Assembly: GCA_014904985.1 (NCBI GenBank)
Contig: MU129094.1
Location: 47,627-111,626, forward strand
Source of the DNA: Hydnum rufescens UP504
Lineage: Eukaryota; Basidiomycota; Agaricomycetes; Cantharellales; Hydnaceae
DNA: 64,000 bases
Reading direction: 5' to 3'
The translations under genes and the position numbers were made by a program. This document shows positions 1 through 10,634 of the stretch, piece after piece. Positions within the stretch are counted from its first letter, which is position 1. Each line of letters begins with the position of its first letter. The notes under the pieces are model-generated. The model did no database searches and had not been told where the DNA came from. It was given only the letters and a program-made list of their open reading frames with translations.

Positions 1-537
1 GGATCGCCTCACCTGCCATGCAGAAGTCCGCTTGGTTGGGCGGAGGAGGGGGTGGTATCATTCCAAGGCCTGTGGAGGGGAAGACTGTCGCGTTTTGTGG
101 TCATTGGTCATGGAGTCTCGAGCGCGGGTGCAACATTCAGGAGAATAGGGTCATCATGAGGAGCTAGACTGGTATGAGCTGTCTGACCTAGGTGGGTCTT
201 CCTCTCTTGGTCACCAGTGTTGGTCTTCTTCTAGGACTCCAGCGATGCAGTTGGGTCCCATGCGAGGGTCTCGTGGGCATCCTCATGGCCTTGGGCATGG
301 TTTGTAGTCAGTGCGAGTCTGGATGGAGTCAGGATGCACCATTGTAGGCAGACTCGCCTGATTAGGTAGTCCCTCCCACCAATTATCTCTGTCAATGTTG
401 CTCCTCAAAGTACTTCTGGAGGTCTCGGTGGGTTGGGGATCATCTCCCCAGGTTGGTGAGGCCATGTGGACATCGGGCTGCAGGCTAGTCGGTCCGTCTG
501 TGTTTTCCGTGGGTATAGGACCGGCATCAACTACTCT
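1..537 (-). other. Downstream continuation of the G1 polyprotein tail, no intact ORF
   Basis: After the TGA at 538-540, minus-strand open segments continue (for example about 283-465, proline/serine rich). No LTR is recognisable. It is probably decayed 3' coding or untranslated sequence of G1. Confidence 0.35.
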
Positions 538-1596
538 TCATTCAGCCACTGTCATGAAGGTCCCATCTGGTCGATAGTACAATATTGTGTACAGTTGCCT
601 CATGGCGTTATCTAGGACATTGAAATTGTCGGGGCGAGGGGGCAGCCCCGGGAAGACATCTTCCCATTTGTAGCTCTTGCAATCGTCTTCTCCTGGGAAG
701 GGAGGGGCATCGCCTTCAAAGGTAGCACAAAGGAGTAAGGGCTCTTGTTGCCGGGCTTCATCTGTGGAAAAGTAGTTGCCATCGAGTAGGACTTGTTGAG
801 CCTCAGGCAGAGCTTCTACAGAGTCTATCGTGCAGGCTGAGTCTGTGAATGCATGAAGTTGGTATGCATGCAACTGTTTCCAGAGGAGAGGGTCCTCGGT
901 GTCCTCAGTTGGCTTATTCCAAACAAAGCCAACAGGCGCACTGAGGTGCCAGGGCACTCTGGGCAAATCCTCTAAGTGTTCGTATGGGGGGTGGGTGTTG
1001 ATGAACAGTTGGTGGGCCACCACATAGTTGGCATAAGCTAGTAATACAGCTATTACTTGTGTAATTTGTAGGTAACAGGCATGTAGCACTTCAATGCAGT
1101 ACCAGGGCTTGAATAGATTCTTGAATTGGGTTTGATCAGGTGCATTGATCCAATATCGCACTGCTCTAATGAACGTGGGGATTAGGAACCTGGAGCCACA
1201 TTCAAGTTCATCAGCCCAGGCCCAAGCATAGTCCCAGGAGGTCCATAGTGCATCCAAGCTTTCATTTCGAATGAAAAATTGCTTGTTCATGTCTCTGACA
1301 TTGCAGATTGGCTGCAGGAAGGTGGGGATGAAGGCCACAAGTAGACTGAGGGGCTTTGCCGAGGTGACTAGTTCATATGATGGTCTTTGGCCTAGGATGT
1401 CAAGGATTCCCATATGTCCAGTGTGAGTAAGTTGTGCAATGGGCAGTGTAAACATGTTATGCAACACTTCGTGGAAGGTGTATCCATAGTGGGTGTTGCC
1501 TACATAGCAGGCTGGGCTGTGGTCCTTGAAGTCAGTAAGTGATCTCATGTTGGTGTCAGGAAAAGGCGAGGAGTCTTGGACTTCGGCTAATACCAT
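538..1596 (-). CDS. C-terminal extension of the gypsy G1 Pol polyprotein (about 352 codons, unknown function)
   Basis: This open frame follows the chromodomain directly and in the same frame, so the ATG at 1596 is probably an internal Met and not a true start. The upstream frame is closed only by a TGA inside the chromodomain. The protein is rich in W, Y, H and P and shows no catalytic motif or membrane segment that I recognise. A 350-residue tail after the chromodomain is longer than usual for gypsy Pol. It could be an added domain of this lineage or an unrelated ORF carried by the element. Confidence 0.5.
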   Translation of the reverse strand: MVLAEVQDSSPFPDTNMRSLTDFKDHSPACYVGNTHYGYTFHEVLHNMFTLPIAQLTHTGHMGILDILGQRPSYELVTSAKPLSLLVAFIPTFLQPICNVRDMNKQFFIRNESLDALWTSWDYAWAWADELECGSRFLIPTFIRAVRYWINAPDQTQFKNLFKPWYCIEVLHACYLQITQVIAVLLAYANYVVAHQLFINTHPPYEHLEDLPRVPWHLSAPVGFVWNKPTEDTEDPLLWKQLHAYQLHAFTDSACTIDSVEALPEAQQVLLDGNYFSTDEARQQEPLLLCATFEGDAPPFPGEDDCKSYKWEDVFPGLPPRPDNFNVLDNAMRQLYTILYYRPDGTFMTVAE

Positions 1597-1824
1597 CAGT
1601 AGGGCCAGCAGAGGTGTGGAGTTTGTGGCTGTGTGCTGTTTAGCATGATTATGGAACTCCTTTAGTACCTCTGGGGCATTGTGAAGGTCACGGCTGGATT
1701 GCCAAGAGTCATGTTCAGGCCCATATCCTCACCAATGTACTAGGAACTCTGTGGCACATTTCTTTTTATTGTACCTAGAATCTATGATGTCTTCCACTTT
1801 GTCTTCCTCGGAAGCCTGTAGGTC
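1597..1824 (-). pseudogene. Chromodomain of G1 integrase, one in-frame TGA
   Basis: The minus-strand translation contains EEDKVEDIIDSRYN, then EFLVHW-stop-GYGPEHDSW, then EVLKEFH. This matches the chromodomain pattern (VEkIld.R, eYLVKWkGY, .TWEp..nL, ..i.eF). The TGA sits where K/R of WKGY is expected. Chromodomains of this element class direct integration to methylated-histone chromatin. The domain is separated from the integrase body by the inserted element at 1825-3424. Confidence 0.8.
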
Positions 1825-2479
1825 TCATTGCGGTATAGAAGAAGGATGGGGAGCTCCGATGACTGTCAAATCAAACTCTGGTTCAGCCAGTGTGTAGATG
1901 GGAGACTGTATTTCTGTTTTTATTCAATGGGCTGGTTCGCTCCGATGGTTGATCACTCTCTAACAAGTTAGGTATGGTACTCAGTGGAGGATAAGATTGT
2001 GGTATGGACTAGCTATAGTCAATGATATATCGTGGGATGCTTGTGAAAGGCTTATACGTGTTGTATTGAACTGTTTACTGCTATTTGTGGGTACCTATTT
2101 GTGTCCTCCTGGTCAAAATGCGGATTCTAAAGAGGACTCTAGACTAGTTTAAGCTTGATTTAGTATGTCAATGTGTTTCTTTCTTCTTCTGACTTAACTT
2201 TGTTTTTACTCACCTTTCCTTGGATGTCCAGCAACTCTAACCTTAGGTCCTGCAACTATCCTTGGCTCAGTATTTCGCATAGAGGGCTTCCAGTGACTTA
2301 GTCTTAACAACCTTGTATATGACTTAGCTCCAGATGGCTTTAGATCAGTACTCTCTTAAGATGCAAGCAGATTTGTAGACAGTAGTATATTCCAGTAGTG
2401 AGAAGATGATGGGGGATACAGGAAAATCTACCAGCTTTTATACCTTTCTGAAGGTGGCTGTGTTTAAAGAATATGACTC

Positions 2480-2706
2480 ACTCCTAGGTGAGTCATATGT
2501 GAGAACAATAGGGTTGTCAAGGAAGGTGAGTCATTCATAAAGTGGTTGCATGATAGGTGAGTCATTCATAAAGTGGTTGCAAGATAGGTGAGTCATTCAT
2601 AAACAGAACAAAGGGTTGCTAAGAAGGTGTTATCTTTCATTAAGTGGTTGCAAGGAGGGTGAGTCATTCATAAACAGAACAAAAGGGTAGTCAAGAGAGT
2701 GTTATC
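2480..2706. repeat. Short tandem repeats inside element A
   Basis: About five degenerate copies of a 35-50 bp motif containing GGTGAGTCATTCATAAA and GTGGTTGCAAG. The matching part of copy B has a similar GTCATAGTGATGTCAT array. Confidence 0.7.
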
Positions 2707-2902
2707 TTTCTTATCTGTGAGGTTCTAGAAGTTATTTGTGGTAATGGGAGATGAAATCAAAGGATATTTCCGAGTTCTTGGAGATTAATTTGTTTGTAGT
2801 CCAGTGGTTAAGATGTTTTTGTTGCTGGTTGATAATGGGGACAAGTGCATGGGATGGGATTTGATTCAGAACAACAGTTTACATCCGTAATAGACGTTCT
2901 TG

Positions 2903-3330
2903 GTATCATTCGATGCGGATTTTTAACAGCTTTCTGGGCGCGGTGGTTCCGAGCAGATCCGGTGTAAACTGACAGAGAAATTCGTTTTTTACTGATGGGT
3001 GTTGATTCTGACAGTAATATTGTTCTGTAGAGTTCAGTTTTGATCTGTTCTTTGCGTGCTCAGTACCATTGGATGCGGATTTTTTATATCTTTCCAGGCG
3101 TGGTTGTTCTGAGAGGATTGGATGCGAACTGACGGAGAAATTCGTTTTTTACTAAAAATCCCGGATTTTGACAGTAATATTGGTCTGGAGAGTGCATTTC
3201 TGGTCCGTTCGACTTGTGTTTGATACCGTTCGAAAGGTGTGAATCGTAGCTTTCTAAGCGTTATATGAGCGTACCTCTCCGATCAAAACTGACGGAGTTA
3301 TAGAACGAATTTGATTTCTGCACGTAGCCG
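2903..3330. repeat. Three ~160-bp tandem units inside element A
   Basis: Units begin near 2903, 3062 and 3222. Each starts GTAYCATTSGATGCGG or a decayed form, followed by an ACTGACRGAGAAATTCG block. Copy B keeps the same three units and period (57639, 57799, 57959). Confidence 0.75.
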
Positions 3331-3424
3331 TAATTAATTTCGTAATTGGTCATGTGATCGTTCAAAGGCTGGGAGTGGTGTGATTTCGCGTTTTCTGATA
3401 CTGGATGTTTTTATCTTCCACAGC

Positions 3425-4660
3425 AGGTTGACCATTGCAGGCTGGTCCTTATCCTGGGAACATTTGTATAGGGTGAGGTGTTCCAGGTTGACTATGTTGT
3501 GCATTGGCATCATATCCGGGAGTCTTAACCTGTAGGCCATAGGGTTAATAACTTCTGTAATTTCAAAGGGGCCTATTCGTCATTGCATAAGTTTGCATCC
3601 TGTCCCTTTGATGTCAACAAGTTCCAATGAGTGGGGATTCAATAGTACTTCATCGCCTACTTTGTAGAGTACAGCCCTTCACTTCTTGTCATATAGATAG
3701 GCTTGCATGTTGGCAGCACGAATGATAGCATCCTGAGCTAAATCTCTGTGGATGCATAGGGTGCTGATACAGTCATCTGCTAATGGGTTGTCTGTGAGCA
3801 CTAGCCTGCGGACTCTTGTAGTAGGCGTAGAGGCGTGCGGGGCATATAACCAAACAGGAGCACAGCAGGTGAGGTCTGTGTGGCAGAATGGGCAGCTCTG
3901 TTGTAGGCTGACACCAGTACATCCAACCATTCAGCCCAGTTGGTTCGGTCTGCATTGATGTAGCACCGTATCATAGTTTCCAAGTGTTGGTTCATGACTT
4001 CGGTTTGTCCATCTGTCTGGGGGTGGTGCGAGGTAGACATGGCTAGTCGAGTGTTGAAGTAATCTGCCAGGGCGCACCAGAAGCTGCTTACGAATCAGGG
4101 GTCATGATCACTTACGATTCGTTTGGGCAACCCAAAGTGTTTGTATACTTCTCTGTGCAGTAGTGCTGCCACTCCGTTTGCTGAGACTTGGGTTGTGGTC
4201 AGTATGAAGATGCCGTATTTCATGAGTTTGTCTACAATGACTAGTATGGCATTTTGTCCTCTTGACTCAGGGAGGCCTGTCATGAAATCCATACTTATGA
4301 CCTCAAAGGGTAGTTTGGGTATACCGATGGGCTGTAGGTATCCTTTAGGCCCTAATCGGTCGTGCTTGGTTTTCTGGCAGATGTCGCACGTTTTGCAATA
4401 GTTTAGCATGTCCTTTCGCATAGTTTTCCAATAAAACCCCTGTCATAGGGATTCCAGTGTTTTTCCCCACCAGCCGTGGGCAGATTCGTGGGGGAGTCAT
4501 GGGCTTCCTTAATAAGGGTGAGTTGCTCTTTAGTGGGGGTGCACAACCTTGTGCGATTATCAGCATCTTTAAAGAGGAGTAGCCCATTGCTGCCCTTAGA
4601 GAATCACCGGAATTGTTCAATATCAACTTTATGCTCCTGAGGAGGGCTGTTGGTGGGCAT
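3425..4660 (-). pseudogene. Gypsy G1 integrase (zinc-binding domain, DDE core, C-terminal part)
   Basis: The HHCC zinc module is visible as HESAH … CKTCDIC across a frameshift near 4480. The catalytic core shows the three acidic positions: SMDFMTGLPES (D), IVSDHDP (D) and TDGQTEVMNQH (E). After the second D there is a TGA where R is usual (DP-stop-F). The C-terminal part contains AYRLRLPDMMPMHN and HLTLYK. The coding is spread over at least three frames (4421-4095, 4040-3801, 3540-3425). In an intact copy it would insert the element cDNA. Confidence 0.85.
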
Positions 4661-5660
4661 GGCTTCCATTTGTGCCCATACAGTCCTGAATTCAGGGTCT
4701 TGGTTGTACCCTTCCCAGAACCGATGTACCATTTTGGGGGAGATGAACAGGTTCAGCCCTGGGGAGGTCAGTCTAGTGGGGCAGTTCATGACTGTCAGTA
4801 GGGATTGGATTCAGTTCCCTGTCAGTCATCGTGGCTCCCTCTCGTGCGGCCTTCTGGGCTCGTGTCAACATGAATGTCGCTTTGCCCAAACTGGAATTGT
4901 GGGTGGCCCAGTTCCATCCCTTAGCTTGGCTTTTGTTGTTTACAATGAGTCTTGGGATATCCTGATCTTGGGGTGATACTACTTCTGGGGTTTGCAACAG
5001 CCGCAATAGGGGTCCACATTGGAGTGGACTCGCCCTGGTTGGTGAACAATTGTCATTCCTGGGAAGGCTGTGAAAACCACACCCCAGGCACTAAGCCAAT
5101 GGTTGGTGTTCTCATAAGTTTTGGCCCATTATAGGGCAGCATGATCTGTTATGAGAAGGATTTGTTCACCCTCAATAAATGGCAGAAATCTTATTAGACT
5201 ATCCTTGGTGGCTAGGGCTTCTCATTCAGTGGCCAAGTAATGGGTCTCGGTGGGTTTGCAAGTACAACTCCAGTAAACGATAACCCTCTCTACATGGACA
5301 AGGGTGTCTTCAAAGGTGTTGCCCCAAGTACTTGGGGGGGTGGTCATTGTGTGTGTCTGAAAGCTTGTCAAATCAGGTATGGGACCTCCCTCCTTGAATG
5401 CCTTTTGGAGTCATTTGTAGACTTTCATCTGGCATAGGTCTTTGATGAGTATCGGCTGGATCTGTTGCAGAGCGCTGGCAAGGGCTACATCAGAGGCATC
5501 TGTGTACAGCCTATACCCTTGGCCCCGAATAGGGTTCCCTTGTACTGGTGCGGATGTCAGTGCTTGCTTCATCATACTGTATGCCTTGTTGTGCTCAGCC
5601 TTCCATAGCCAAGGTGTGCCCTTTCTTAGTAACGCAAACAGTGGAGTGGCAATGCCGGAG
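4661..5660 (-). pseudogene. Gypsy G1 RNase H and RNase H-integrase linker
   Basis: Minus-strand fragments read YLATE-stop-EALATKDSLIRF, LPFIEGEQILLITDHAAL and the linker KAAREGATMTDRELNP. These match the RNase H segment of G2 (10774-11360), where the first motif reads YSATEQEALAAKDSLIQF. Multiple stops and frameshifts show it is inactive. RNase H would remove template RNA during reverse transcription. Confidence 0.75.
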
Positions 5661-5662
5661 AA

Positions 5663-6625
5663 TCATGAAATGTATGCTGCGAAGTATACAGCCATGCCCA
5701 AGAATGTTTCCAAGTCCTTGCGATGGTATGGGGTAGCCAAGGCTGTGACAGCCTGTATCTTCTCAGCATTGGTAGACAACCCCAGCCATGATACCTTCTG
5801 ACCCAATAATTGTATGCTACGATAGCCCACATGACATTTGTGGGGCGCTAGGGTAATACCAGACTTCCTGATGGCTTCCAGGACTATGGAAATATGGCTT
5901 AGGTGCTCGTCGAATGTGTGTGAGTAGACCACTATGTCGTCAATGTACACCAACATGAATATCCATAGGTAGGGAGACAGGATTTCCTGCATCACACGTT
6001 GGAAAATGGGAGGACCATTTTTCCATCCAAAAGGCATTTGTGCAAACTGGTGTAGTCTGCAGTGGGTCCTCATGGTCGTGTAAGGTTGGGAGATGTCATC
6101 GAACTCGAGTTGGGTGAACCCTGCTAAGGCGTCAAAGGAAGACAGGTATTGGGCTCCAGATAGGGCTTGGAGTATATTGCTTTGCCTAGGTATGGGAAAC
6201 TGGTCCGACACTGTAGCCACATTCAGTTTTCTCCAGTCCACACATAGATGGTCCTTGCCATTCTTGTGGACTATCAGGACGGGTGCCCCCCAAGGACTGT
6301 TCGACGGTTCGATTACTCCTTGCTTCAGCCATAGGTTGAGCTGTTTGTCGATGAGCTCTCTTTTTGCTGGCGAGGCAATGTACAGCATGGCCAAGATGGG
6401 CTTTGTACCTGGGACCAGTTCTATGTGCACCTTCATGGGATGTTTACCTAGATGCCTGTCAAATCCAAAGGCCATCTGGTGTTCCCTCAGAACCTTGTAA
6501 ACTTGGACCTTCTGCTCTGCAGACAAGGAGGGGTCCACATCAATCAGTTTTTCAAGGTCTTGGGACTTTAACTCCTCTACATCCCCTGGTTCAGTGGTTT
6601 TGGGACCCCAGTCTTCAGATCCCAC
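5663..6625 (-). CDS. Gypsy G1 reverse transcriptase domain (open segment of Pol, ~320 codons)
   Basis: A long uninterrupted segment of the polyprotein. RT motifs run in order: VHKNGKDHLCVDWRKLN, LSSFDALAGFTQ (first catalytic D), QMPFGWKNGPPIFQRVM, VYIDDIVVYS (catalytic YIDD), then APHKCHVGYRSIQLLG and LETFLGMAVYFAAYI. The start Met is probably internal. It is the best-preserved domain of G1. Upstream frame is decayed at 6626-7260 and downstream RNase H is broken. Confidence 0.9.
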   Translation of the reverse strand: MGSEDWGPKTTEPGDVEELKSQDLEKLIDVDPSLSAEQKVQVYKVLREHQMAFGFDRHLGKHPMKVHIELVPGTKPILAMLYIASPAKRELIDKQLNLWLKQGVIEPSNSPWGAPVLIVHKNGKDHLCVDWRKLNVATVSDQFPIPRQSNILQALSGAQYLSSFDALAGFTQLEFDDISQPYTTMRTHCRLHQFAQMPFGWKNGPPIFQRVMQEILSPYLWIFMLVYIDDIVVYSHTFDEHLSHISIVLEAIRKSGITLAPHKCHVGYRSIQLLGQKVSWLGLSTNAEKIQAVTALATPYHRKDLETFLGMAVYFAAYIS

Positions 6626-7260
6626 TGTTTTGGTTGGTGGGACATCCTTTGCCTCTGGAACTCCTCATCACTCCTTGTGTGATCCAACTCTCATTTGTTA
6701 AGGGAGCCTTCCACTAAGGCTTGTATGAAGTGGGCCCTTTGGTCGAACAATGTTCTACAATCAGGGCTTAGGTCCAAGGCTCAGCTGAGACATTCATGCG
6801 GGTCCAACATATATCCTAGCTCTTCCCCCTTTCATACCATCCTGGGTGTCGGTGTGGGGTTGGCGACTGGTAGGGTAATTTCCTTGGCAGTGTCTACCTT
6901 ACAGTTGACAGAAGCCAGGAAGCTATGATGGTCCCTCCATAATATACACTTTTCTATCAGTTGTAGACCATTATGGTGGTTGTAGTTTCCTTCTACTCAT
7001 ACCTGAGCTATGTGCCCTCCTGGTATACAAACATCCTCAGTGGTGATCACCCTCCCTTTTCCTGTACATTGCGAGGCTGGGGGGCAGGAGTCCTGATGAC
7101 CCAGATCAGTCATTTTATTGAGGGGCTCAGTCCCAGGCAACCAGGAGGCAGCAAAGGCTTCTTGGTTTCATGCTACCCAGATGGCTGGAATACAGTGTTG
7201 ACTGGTTCCTACTTGCCAGTAGGCATCATGCTCAGGTCTCATGGTATGTAGCTGCCATGC
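6626..7260 (-). pseudogene. Decayed protease-RT spacer of G1
   Basis: Lies between the protease frame and the RT frame. The minus strand retains short homologous stretches to G2 13933-14399 but no continuous frame and no recognisable motif. Confidence 0.5.
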
Positions 7261-8046
7261 TCAATGAGTGTCTTCGCTGATTAGGAGGTTGGCATTCATT
7301 CCCTCTACCATGTAGGCTTCGACTCCTTGTAACAGTACAGGTCCCAATTGACTATGGAAGTACAAGTCAAGTACAACATAACCCAGGCATTTCACCTCAC
7401 CCGTGAGGTGTAAGAGCCTCAGTTTTAGCCCTTGCTTAATGATAGGGGCATGGTCTCCTAGGGACCTTAAACAATGGGCTGATACCAACATGGCTGCAGC
7501 CCCTGAATTGGTGACTACTTCAACAATAGACCCCTCAGGGTTGTTTATACAACATTCCAACTTAAAGGTGTCCATTCCAAGGCTGGCTAGCCCTGGGGGT
7601 CTCTTAGTAATGGGCTCAGGTGTGTATACTTCCTTGAGGGAAACAGTAGGTTCATCAGTGTTCAGGTTGGGGGACAGTCCACCCTTGCTCAGAGAGACGT
7701 AACAGGCAGCTCCCTCAACGGGCAATTCATTGGGTACGACAAACAGAGTGTCAGTCTCCTCTTCCTCCCCACTACTGAGGGCCTCGTGAGCCACCATCAT
7801 GGCTGACTGGTATGCTTCCTCAGATCCAGAGGACATGGCCACATAGGCCTTCCAGTAGGCGGTCTCGCATTTTGTGCTAGCAGCTGGCCTGGCCTGGTTG
7901 GGATCTTTCTTGTAGGAACCACAGTCATAGTCATAATGCCATTCACTACTGCAGTGACAGCAGGGCCAAATAGGCTTTCTCCTAGATTTGACATCACTGA
8001 CTTCATACCAGAACCCCGAATTTGTGGCACTGGGACTAACCACCAT
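7261..8046 (-). CDS. G1 zinc knuckle plus aspartic protease (261 codons), active-site Asp changed to Asn
   Basis: Residues 29-42 form an intact CX2CX4HX4C nucleocapsid knuckle. The protease motif at residues 180-183 reads NSGA. In G2 the same position reads DSGA, the expected retropepsin catalytic triad. The change is GAT to AAT, a C to T change on the plus strand in a TCG context. The following AAAMLVSAHCL and hydrophobic strands fit the retropepsin fold. The reading frame is open but the enzyme should be inactive. Confidence 0.8.
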   Translation of the reverse strand: MVVSPSATNSGFWYEVSDVKSRRKPIWPCCHCSSEWHYDYDCGSYKKDPNQARPAASTKCETAYWKAYVAMSSGSEEAYQSAMMVAHEALSSGEEEETDTLFVVPNELPVEGAACYVSLSKGGLSPNLNTDEPTVSLKEVYTPEPITKRPPGLASLGMDTFKLECCINNPEGSIVEVVTNSGAAAMLVSAHCLRSLGDHAPIIKQGLKLRLLHLTGEVKCLGYVVLDLYFHSQLGPVLLQGVEAYMVEGMNANLLISEDTH

Positions 8047-8088
8047 GGCGGAAGTGCGGTAACAGTTACACCTAAGATCCTCCCATAC

Positions 8089-9846
8089 TCATCTCAGAAT
8101 GTCTTCAGTGATGTCCTCGGCTTGACGGGAGTGGGCCAGATTGGATATCGCCAATAAGGTGTCTTCCTGATCCTTGACCCTAGTGAATAAGGCATTGGTG
8201 TTATGACACAGGTCCACATCCATGTATGCCTGCCAGGAAGGGGGAGCATGTTCCATGATAGTGCCTACTTCCAACGAATCAAAGGTGGGGTTGAAGGCCT
8301 CAGGTGGTGGGTGTAGTACACATCTGGCTCATACCTTCCATGTCAGCCATTCCGTGGGGGTTTCCTTTTCATGCCCCCGGTTGCGATAATGCATTTCGTC
8401 GTAAATAGTGACTTGCTTGTCGTACCAACAGTTACCCAGTAGTTGTGTCTGCATAACATGTTTCAGGGAATCCCAGTTCTGACTGGCTTGGCTCTTGGTG
8501 GCACTGGGTAGGCTTCGCCACCAGACATCAGCATGTTTGGTAAACCGCATGGTGGCCACGAAGGCAAGTTGCTCACACATATGCTGGCTGCCTGCAGCAT
8601 ACCGGTCCAAGTCCTCTGTCCATGTTACAAAGGAGTTGTCAGACCTGTCATATTCTGGCAAGTCGCTGGGTCAGAATTCAAGCTTAAACTTTGGCTTGTA
8701 GTACACGTTTGGGTTGTAGGGCCCCTCTGGTGGCCCTGGCATACCAATTGGCGCTGGTCCACCCTCTGGGGGTCCTGAACCTGGTGGACCTCTGTCTGGC
8801 GCTCCCCTGCTTGGGAATCTGTTCCTAGGATCCCCTGGCTGTCAGTGGTGCGGCAGTGGACCTCCCCCAGGTGACCCTCTTCCACCATGGCTCGACCTGT
8901 CATCATTGGGGGGCCCTCCACCAGGGGGGTTCCACCTCTGTCCATTCGAACCTCCCTGTGGAGGCGGCATTTGTCCTATGGGAGGCAACTCCACAGGCCT
9001 GGGAATGGATTCCATCCTATAATCATGGGTCTCCATTCTGGGGGCCCTAGGTATCAAGAAATGGCCCGTCTGGGTAGGTTGTCATAGGGGATCCACTGAA
9101 GGATGAGGTCGTCGGGTCTCAAATCAGGGTCACGGCAGTTGGGTACCTTTGTCGCTAACAAGGGTCCTGGGTGTGGGGGCCTCCTGGTTATGCCAGGCTA
9201 GCTCGTTCTCATGTACTGAGTACACAGCCAGTGGCGAAACTGTCCTAGAAGTGTCCTCCAGGACCCTGGTAGTGTATCCCTGGGCGTTGGAGTTGGTCAT
9301 GTATGCTACTGACTCGTTTTCATCGACACTCTGAATTTGCGTGATGACCTTTAGACCTGAACGTAGTCGACATAGGGCTAGGGCCACAAGTTGAGAGACC
9401 TTATTCTCTGAGGCGACCCCTGCTTCTAAGGGTATGGATAGTACGTTTCCGGGATCAAACAGGTATGGATCCAGTACAGTTAGGAAATAGTGTTTGGCCA
9501 TCTCTGCTGTGAAGTCCTGTAGAATCTGGCCGCATTGTAGCAGGGTGAGATGGAACTCTACATTGGGCTTGTAGACAGTAGGTTGGCCCGGACAATCCAT
9601 TTGTACGATAGTGTTGGTGAAAGCCAAGGATTCGACATCAAGATTGTATGCCAGGTGGTACAGGGATGTATTAATTAAATGCATGTCAGCAGCTGTGTTA
9701 GTCCCCTGTTCATGTCGGACAGAGTCGGCTATGGACACTAGTAGGGCCCTGCAATGCAACATTTCCTGATCAACTGGTTGGGCACTCACACGGGCCTCGT
9801 TGCTCAAGGATTGGGTGCCCTCAGAGGGTGTGGATGTGGCCATCAA
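8089..9846 (-). pseudogene. G1 gag (capsid) region, interrupted
   Basis: Open segments at 9846-9130, about 9057-8625, 8661-8329 and 8274-8089 match the G2 gag in order. The conserved core contains LPEYDRSDNSFVTWTEDLD, TKHADVWWRSLP and LLGNCWYDKQVTIYDEM. The middle (about 8650-9060) is proline/glycine rich and frame-shifted. The segment at 9846 may be the N-terminal gag domain. Confidence 0.75.
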
Positions 9847-10500
9847 AGTATCTCATCAGGGGTCCCTAGGTGTGCTGCGGGACATAGGCATGACATACCC
9901 TTGACGTAAGGAGGGAAGTTTGGGAGTTGAAGGGAACACCTTAAGTAAGGCCCCAGGTATGCCTGGCTGTGAGGTCGAGGTAGTCTGCCATGCTAAGTGG
10001 CCCAGTTTCCATGCAGTACTTGGGAGGCTAGAGGCTGTGGAAACAGAACTGGAAACAGACTCTGTTCTAGGCTCGGCCCTTGGGCCTAGTTGAGACCTTG
10101 AGTCGTGCAATTTTTTGGGGAGTACCCACCCCTCTTGAGGTGTCCACCCTGTGCGAGAGGGGGCTAGGCATTTCTTCAACAAGGTTCTTGAGAGCCCAGT
10201 CGAGGCCAGAAAGGTTGAGTACAGAACCCTGTGATTGGGTTCTTACACACTCCACCAATGTTAGTTCGGTCGTGTCCGAACTAAGGTTATTGCGACATGT
10301 GACTTGAGGAGGAGGCTCCGGATTGGGCTTGCAACTATTAGCTTCATTGGATGACAGAGCGAGCAAGTCAGGTAGGAGAGAATATCATCTGGGAACAGCT
10401 GGGCAGACAGTAATGGACATGATGGATGTATTCCTGGGTTCAGTAGGACTGAAGATGTTCATGACTAGGGTCACACAGTACATAGGTCACAGTGCACAGT
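9847..10500 (-). pseudogene. G1 leader ORF upstream of gag
   Basis: Minus-strand segments 10366-10067 and 10182-9856 share TTELTLVECVR and VDTSRGV with G2 (17852-17322). Conservation between the two elements suggests a real N-terminal gag extension, now frame-shifted. No known domain. Confidence 0.5.
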
Positions 10501-10604
10501 CCAGTACACTGTGAATAGCAGACTGAGTGAATGGAAAAAAGATGCATTCGGGTGGACCTGGATTGGCTACTAAACTGCTACACTATTAAGTAAGCAGAAG
10601 GATA

Positions 10605-10625
10605 GCTAAATCCAGGGCAGCACCA
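10605..10625 (-). other. Primer-binding site of G1
   Basis: The plus strand reads CTAAATCCAGGGCAGCACCA, which looks like the 3' end of a tRNA including CCA. The element is on the minus strand, so its own strand would pair with that tRNA. G2 has the better-preserved form CTAAACCCGGGGCAGCACCA; G1 carries two changes. Confidence 0.7.
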
Positions 10626-10634
10626 AACTCCCCG

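Larger units (their letters stand above)
1825..3424. mobile_element. Copy A of a ~1.6-kb non-coding mobile element, inserted in G1 pol
   Basis: The segment recurs at 56498-58160 in unrelated flanks. The edges in both copies are a left end ending in TATAGAAGAAGG and a right end ATCTTCCACAGC. Flanks here are AGGTC (1820-1824) and AGGTT (3425-3429), a 5-bp target duplication with one change. Removing element plus one repeat (1605 bp) rejoins integrase and chromodomain in frame (…AMVN then LQASEED…). There is no ORF. The ends show a weak inverted repeat, GCTRTRGAAGA. It does not begin TG and end CA at these edges, so a solo LTR is possible but not obvious. Confidence 0.75.

Noticed and set aside
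1829..3422. Reading element A as a solo LTR with TG…CA ends
   Set aside because: Those edges (TGCGG…CACA) give no target duplication in either copy, while edges three to four bases out give 5-bp duplications in both. A solo LTR with odd ends is not excluded.
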